64,000 nucleotides of DNA, from contig NW_024465751.1 in NCBI RefSeq assembly GCF_017591425.1, positions 6,634,001 to 6,698,000 on the forward strand, read 5' to 3'. A program made the translations under genes and the position numbers. This document shows positions 59,747-64,000 of this stretch, in pieces. Within the stretch, counting starts at the first letter, position 1; every line of letters begins with the position of its first letter. The DNA is from Ochotona curzoniae (taxonomy: Eukaryota > Chordata > Mammalia > Lagomorpha > Ochotonidae). The notes beneath the pieces are model-generated. The model did no database searches. It saw only the letters and a list, made by a program, of their open reading frames with translations, and was not told the DNA's origin.

Positions 59747-60052
59747 ATTAATTTTTTTTATTTGAAAGATAGATTTACAGAGAAAAGGAGATGGGATCTT
59801 CCATACTGGTTCACTCCCCAAATGGCCACAATGGCTGGAGCTGAGTGGATCTGAATGCAAGAGCCAGGAGGTTCTTACAGGTATCCCCCATTGGTGCAGG
59901 GCCCAAGGATTGAGCCATCCTCTGCTGTTCTCCCAGGTCATAGACAGGGAGCTAAATGTGAAGAAGACAAAACTAGAAGCAGTGTCCATATGGGATGCCC
60001 ACACTACAAGGCAAAGGATTAGCCCATTGAGCCACAGAGCCTGACAAAGGAT
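59747..60052 (-). mobile_element. CSINE copy, antisense
   Basis: TTATTTGAAAGATAGATTTA, GGTTCACTCCCCAAATGGCC, ACAATGGCTGGAGCTGAGTG, GGGCCCAAGGATTGAGCC and TAGCCCATTGAGCCACAGAG are in reverse-SINE order. Confidence 0.85.
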
Positions 60053-60649
60053 TTTATTAATTACTTTAAAACAAGCTTGACACATTGTGACGTGGATTCC
60101 TCTGTACTTTAGTGCTTATTTTCAAACATGGCAATGAGTGCATGAAGAAAACAAGGGAAAAATAGAGAAAAAGCTGAGAGGAAAGGAGGGGAGAACATTG
60201 AGGGAGAGAAACAGAGAAAGGATTTTCCTGCTTAATAAGTTAACCTTATTACACCTGATAAAATCAACAGTTTCTGATATTCTATACTGAGTATAGCAGC
60301 CAACATGTTACTGAATGAACTTGGAGAAATCTATGGGCTGGTCCTCATTGCCTTCATTTTATGCATGATTGTAGTGACGGGGAATTAATTTGTCTGAAAC
60401 TAGAGTCAAGAGAGCTAGTTTTAAGATTTATCAACTGTTCCATCATGAATTCTTTTTTGCTGAAATCAAACTGTCTTAAGCAAAAGATAGGACTTACTTA
60501 CATAACTGTCAAACTAAGTCATATTTATAGCAGTACCCCTGCGAGATAGATTTCCATTAGTGATCTGAGGTGACTGACAAAGAAGTTTTACGGCTTGCCT
60601 GAGAAAGTCGCATTGCTTGTCAGTGACTGAACCATAAATTTTTTTCCTA
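60053..60649. other. No gene recognised; weak MIR trace
   Basis: 60585-60645 (TACGGCTTGCCTGAGAAAGT, CAGTGACTGAACC) weakly matches an antisense MIR core. The remainder is unidentified. Confidence 0.3.
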
Positions 60650-60990
60650 AAAATTATTTATTTAAAAGATAGCCAAGAGAGTAAGAAGAGAGAGAGAGAG
60701 AGAGAGAGAGTCAGTCAAGCTTCCATTCACCAGTTCACTCATCTGGTGATTCAGTCACCAAATCTCACGAGCTCCAGCACTAGTCAGGCTACAAACTCAG
60801 TCAAGATCTCCCCACGGATGACAGATAATCAACTAGTTGATCCATCATTCCTGACTCCCAAAGTTTATGTTATTATTAAGCCAATATTAAAAGCAATGCA
60901 ATGCTGGAACTGAAACCCAGCTTTTCTGATTATGATACACAGATATCCTATTCAGAGTTTAAACCACTGGGCCACATGCATACCCCTAGA
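60650..60990 (-). mobile_element. Older CSINE copy, antisense, with (AG)n
   Basis: ATTATTTATTTAAAAGATAG, an AG run (about 60686-60711), CAGTTCACTCATCTGGTGAT, AGCTCCAGCACTAGTCAGGC and AACCACTGGGCCACATGCAT. The AG run is the expanded CT-rich tail. Confidence 0.7.
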
Positions 60991-62929
60991 TTTATAATTA
61001 AACATACCATGACCTGGTTCCAATGTTTAGCTTAAGCTGGATCTGGAGACCCGGATTATATTTGCAAGTGCTCGATCTTCCCTGATAACATGTTCTCCCA
61101 CTTGTTCTTTGGCTCCAGTATCAATAAACATGACTGGCATTCGTACACTCTGCCTTTACTCTTCACTATCCCAGGAGAAAGTGTACTCTCATTTCAAAAT
61201 AGTTCTTCATGCAGAAATGTCTAATGGTATTCCATTGGCTTTACTGGCCTCACTAGAGATATGACCCATCTCTCAAAAAGTCAGTAAGTGATGAATCATG
61301 AGGATAGAAAGATCCATACCTCCCATCACCTCTACAGTAGGGACTGAGAGCAGCTCTTTGTAACAGCTGACTTACAGGTGAAGTGGGAGTTCTTAAAAAA
61401 AAGAAGGAAAAGCAATGGTCTCTTACAGAAAGAATGTGTACTTGCTTGAGAATACGACTGCATATTAACAAGAACTCACAACACACAGGCTGTTTCCTCA
61501 CTTGAAAGTGAAGGCATGATTTCTAGAGATCATTGTTTTTGTTTATTTGTGTTTTTTCCCCAAAAATGACAGAAGTGGTGGAAGCATGGGGTTCAAATCT
61601 GACTTCCAGCAATCTCAGTTGCATTCCTCCCAGCTCCACAATCACCAACATGTACAGCACTGGATTGCTGGCATTAGTTCTTAAAGAAACAGAGGCTCTG
61701 TAAAAGAACACGGGATTAGTATATACCCATTGACCTCATCTTAAAGGCAAATATTTGGCCAACAATTCTTAGTAAAGCACCCAAAATATACAAAAGAATT
61801 TTCTGAGCAGATCTATCAAGATTAAGCTGAGTTCTCTCAGGTATGCAGGGCTGAGGTTTCCAGGTAGTGTGGGTCTGATGTCATCCAAGTGGCTAATGGC
61901 CTCAGACAGCTCAGCTGGCACATCATCAAAGCTGTTGACAAGCAAGGGGGAGAAAGTCCACCCATGCTTGGCATGCCTGGATCTGTGCGAACTCAAGCTG
62001 ATCTTCAGCTTTCGATCACTTTGAAGTCAATGTATCCAGGTGATCAAATCAGACTACCTCTCAATTGCAGAACACAAACTAAGCCCTACACATTAAACAG
62101 ATATGAGAACTTCAATCTCTTCTCTTCCCAAATTTTGGCTGGGAGGAAGACTTTTGTGAAGAGCATATAGGAATTCCCAGACTGAGACATTAATGACACC
62201 CATGTGTTCTTCCTATAGAAGAAACAGAAACTCAAAGGAATGACAAGAGAAGACTCAAGAGCAACATGTCGCCTCTTGGCTGGTTTGCTCCATCCCACTT
62301 CACTTGGCCAACTGCCTTTTCATGTCAGTCCAATCGCAAAGCACACTAGTTCATGGGTATTTGGTAATTGTCTATCACCCTTGGTCTCAAGGTTGCCCCC
62401 AACGTTTGTAATTATGTGCAAACTACTGTTGGGGGCAGTTGGTCCTCACTATATACATTAGTATAGTAAAGTATAGATTCAGTTATTTAACATGTGCTGT
62501 GTGTAGGGAAGTTCAGTGAAAGATGATGTGAAAGTTAGACTGGTGCATCTGCTCTTCTGAGACAACATCCAAAAGGGTTTCCAGTACTTTCTTCTCATTT
62601 ATCATCTCAAAGAGATGAAACCAAACTTATAAAAGAATGCAAAAAAAAAAGTAATTTTGTAAATATATGGTCACCTGGGGTGCAAAAACTTTGTTTGCCC
62701 TTCTCAGTCAAGAATGTCTTGGTGCAAAAAAGCTAGAACTCCCCTCCCAGACTCCTTTGCACATAACCTTGAGAAGCATGATGCTACCCAGTCTCACATC
62801 CCATTTATAACTGCATGGCCATGCATGCTTCACCAAACTGTATAGAAGGAAGTAAGTACAAGATAATATTTATTGAATATTATTTATTTATTTAGTACCA
62901 GAAAATTTGCATTAGGTCATACAGTTTCT
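60991..62929. other. No gene recognised
   Basis: Unidentified. Frames at 61889-62170 (plus) and 61253-61501 (minus) are short and unsupported. Confidence 0.4.
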
Positions 62930-63090
62930 GTCTCTGTTCTAACAATAATATACAAAGCAGATTTTGTCAACCTTGTTATGTAAAAGAGGAAGTAGACACT
63001 TGAACTAGTCAGTTTTTCTAAGATCACAGTAGGTGGTGGTCCTGGGATCCAAAGTCAGGTCTTTGTGACTTACCATTCACATCTCTTCAC
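62930..63090 (-). mobile_element. MIR remnant, antisense
   Basis: GTTATGTAAAAGAGGAAGTA, TTTCTAAGATCACAGTAGGT, GGTGGTCCTGGGATCCAAAG and TCAGGTCTTTGTGACT follow the reverse MIR core. Confidence 0.7.
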
Positions 63091-63104
63091 TACATTATCT
63101 GTTC

Positions 63105-63345
63105 TTAATTTTTTTAGAGACAAGGGATTTTCTGTCTGCCAACTTACTCCCTAGATACCCACAGTAGCCAGTACAAAGACAGGAGCCTGGATCTCAGTCA
63201 GTCTCTCCCATGGGTGTGACAACAACCTAAGTTCTTGAGCCATCATCTTCTGCTTTCTAGCATGTGCACCACAAGGAAATGGGGCTGAGAACAGCAGGGG
63301 CAAGATTCAAGCCCAGATTACACTATGGGACTGATATTATCCTGA
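63105..63345 (-). mobile_element. Older CSINE copy, antisense
   Basis: GAGACAAGGGATTTTCTGTC, AACTTACTCCCTAGATACCC, CTCTCCCATGGGTGTGACA and TCAAGCCCAGATTACACTAT are in reverse-SINE order. Confidence 0.6.
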
Positions 63346-63549
63346 AATCTGACATAACCATTGCCTTGAATGCCTATCCCTATGCCTTTCTACGTTAAAT
63401 CTTTACGTTCTTACAGAATGCTCCGTGTCAGAAAAATAATTGCTAAGTTCATTCACAAGTTCATAGTATAGGAATATTTTGAAAAAATCCTGAAGTAGTG
63501 GAATTGGGTATATATTAATGCAAAACAGATTTTGAATTCATGCTTACAA

Positions 63550-63662
63550 GGGATCTTCAAAAAGTTCATAGAAAAATGTGTATTATGCAAATGCTATTAT
63601 TAGATAACATTTTATACCAAAAATCAACTTAATTCTCAAATCTATTTTTCCACAAGTTTTTT
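63550..63662. mobile_element. MITE-like short inverted-repeat element
   Basis: GGGATCTTCAAAAAGTTCAT plus AGAAAAATG at the left is mirrored at the right by CTATTTTTCCACAAGTTTTT. They are imperfect terminal inverted repeats around about 70 bp of AT-rich sequence. It resembles a short non-autonomous DNA transposon seen in mammals with 'cttcaaaaagttcatggaaaaatg' ends. The family name is not claimed. Confidence 0.5.
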
Positions 63663-64000
63663 ATTTGCTTTGTTTCCTTATTTTAGAACCAGAGAAAAGA
63701 ACTATGATGACCATAAAAGCCAAGGTGTGGACAAGATACTGGGAATTCAGTGACAACATCCCAGAGGCTAACACCTTGCGTGGTCCCCACGGTCTCCCAC
63801 GGTCTGCATCAGCAGAGAGCCAGGAGCAGTAGCCAGAGCCGGCCATCAAGCTGCCGGCTCTCCAAGGCTGCTTGTGGATGTCCTGAGGAGGAGCTCATCA
63901 TCTCCCTTCACAAACTTCTGAAGTCTCTTCATAAGTATTTCCCATCAACTTTCTGAAGTCCTCTCTCACGTGTTTCCAGATGCACTGAACATTCTTTGAA
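63663..64000. other. No gene recognised; GC-richer window end
   Basis: 63740-63900 is GC-richer than its surroundings (CCACGGTCTCCCACGGTC, AGCCGGCCATCAAGCTGCC). Frames 63750-63956 (plus) and 63661-63849 (minus) both cross it, and no domain or clean splice site was recognised. Confidence 0.35.

Noticed and set aside
63661..63956. GC-richer segment considered as an exon
   Set aside because: No convincing acceptor or donor pair and no recognised protein motif; left as unidentified.

Overview
This window reads as nuclear DNA of a mammal, and most likely of a lagomorph. It is AT-rich, carries dozens of interspersed repeats, and has no dense or operon-like coding. The most informative repeat is a tRNA-derived SINE that ends in CT-rich sequence followed by AATAAA-like tails. 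Its internal words (CCAGCTCCCTGCTTGTGGCC, GGCCCAAAGCCTTGGG, ATCTGACTTTCCAATAAAA) match the lagomorph C-repeat (CSINE) family as I know it. The young copies look more like the pika (Ochotona) version than the rabbit one. The species is an inference from repeat recognition, not from a search.

I find no host protein-coding gene, exon, tRNA, rRNA or snRNA that I can support. Apart from one element, the longest open frames are chance frames in repeats or unsupported short ones.

The centrepiece is a full-length LINE-1 at 28128-34896 (+). It has a GC-rich, CpG-rich 5' UTR of about 1.5 kb with four tandem 32-bp units, ORF1, an uninterrupted 1280-codon ORF2 (endonuclease, reverse transcriptase, Cys-rich C terminus), a 3' UTR with a long G-run tract, a poly(A) signal and an A-tail. 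A perfect 17-bp target-site duplication flanks it, and it sits inside an older antisense CSINE. The open ORF2, perfect duplication and retained CpGs point to a recent insertion. ORF1, however, has an in-frame TAG that removes about the last 50 codons, so this copy is probably not autonomous.

Layout. 1-8.5 kb: old SINEs, a MIR, an L2 and unidentified DNA. 8.6-11.8 kb: an older antisense L1 with its 5' end, ORF1 and ORF2 start, a 3' UTR piece, and most of ORF2 missing; a young SINE lies inside it. 14.1-14.6 kb: MIR and SINE fragments. 17.5-19.6 kb: a decayed sense L1 ORF2 split by a SINE. 19.7-28 kb: SINEs, MIRs and a repeat-poor stretch near 21.6-23 kb. 28.1-35.2 kb: the full-length L1 in its host SINE. 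35-51 kb: scattered SINEs, microsatellites and one degenerate 34-bp minisatellite. 51-55 kb: SINEs mixed with three ancient L1 3' fragments. 55-64 kb: old SINEs, a MIR and a small inverted-repeat (MITE-like) element.

The sequence machinery is that of retrotransposition. L1 ORF2p copies L1 RNA in cis and CSINE RNA in trans, which explains the A-rich tails and target-site duplications seen here.
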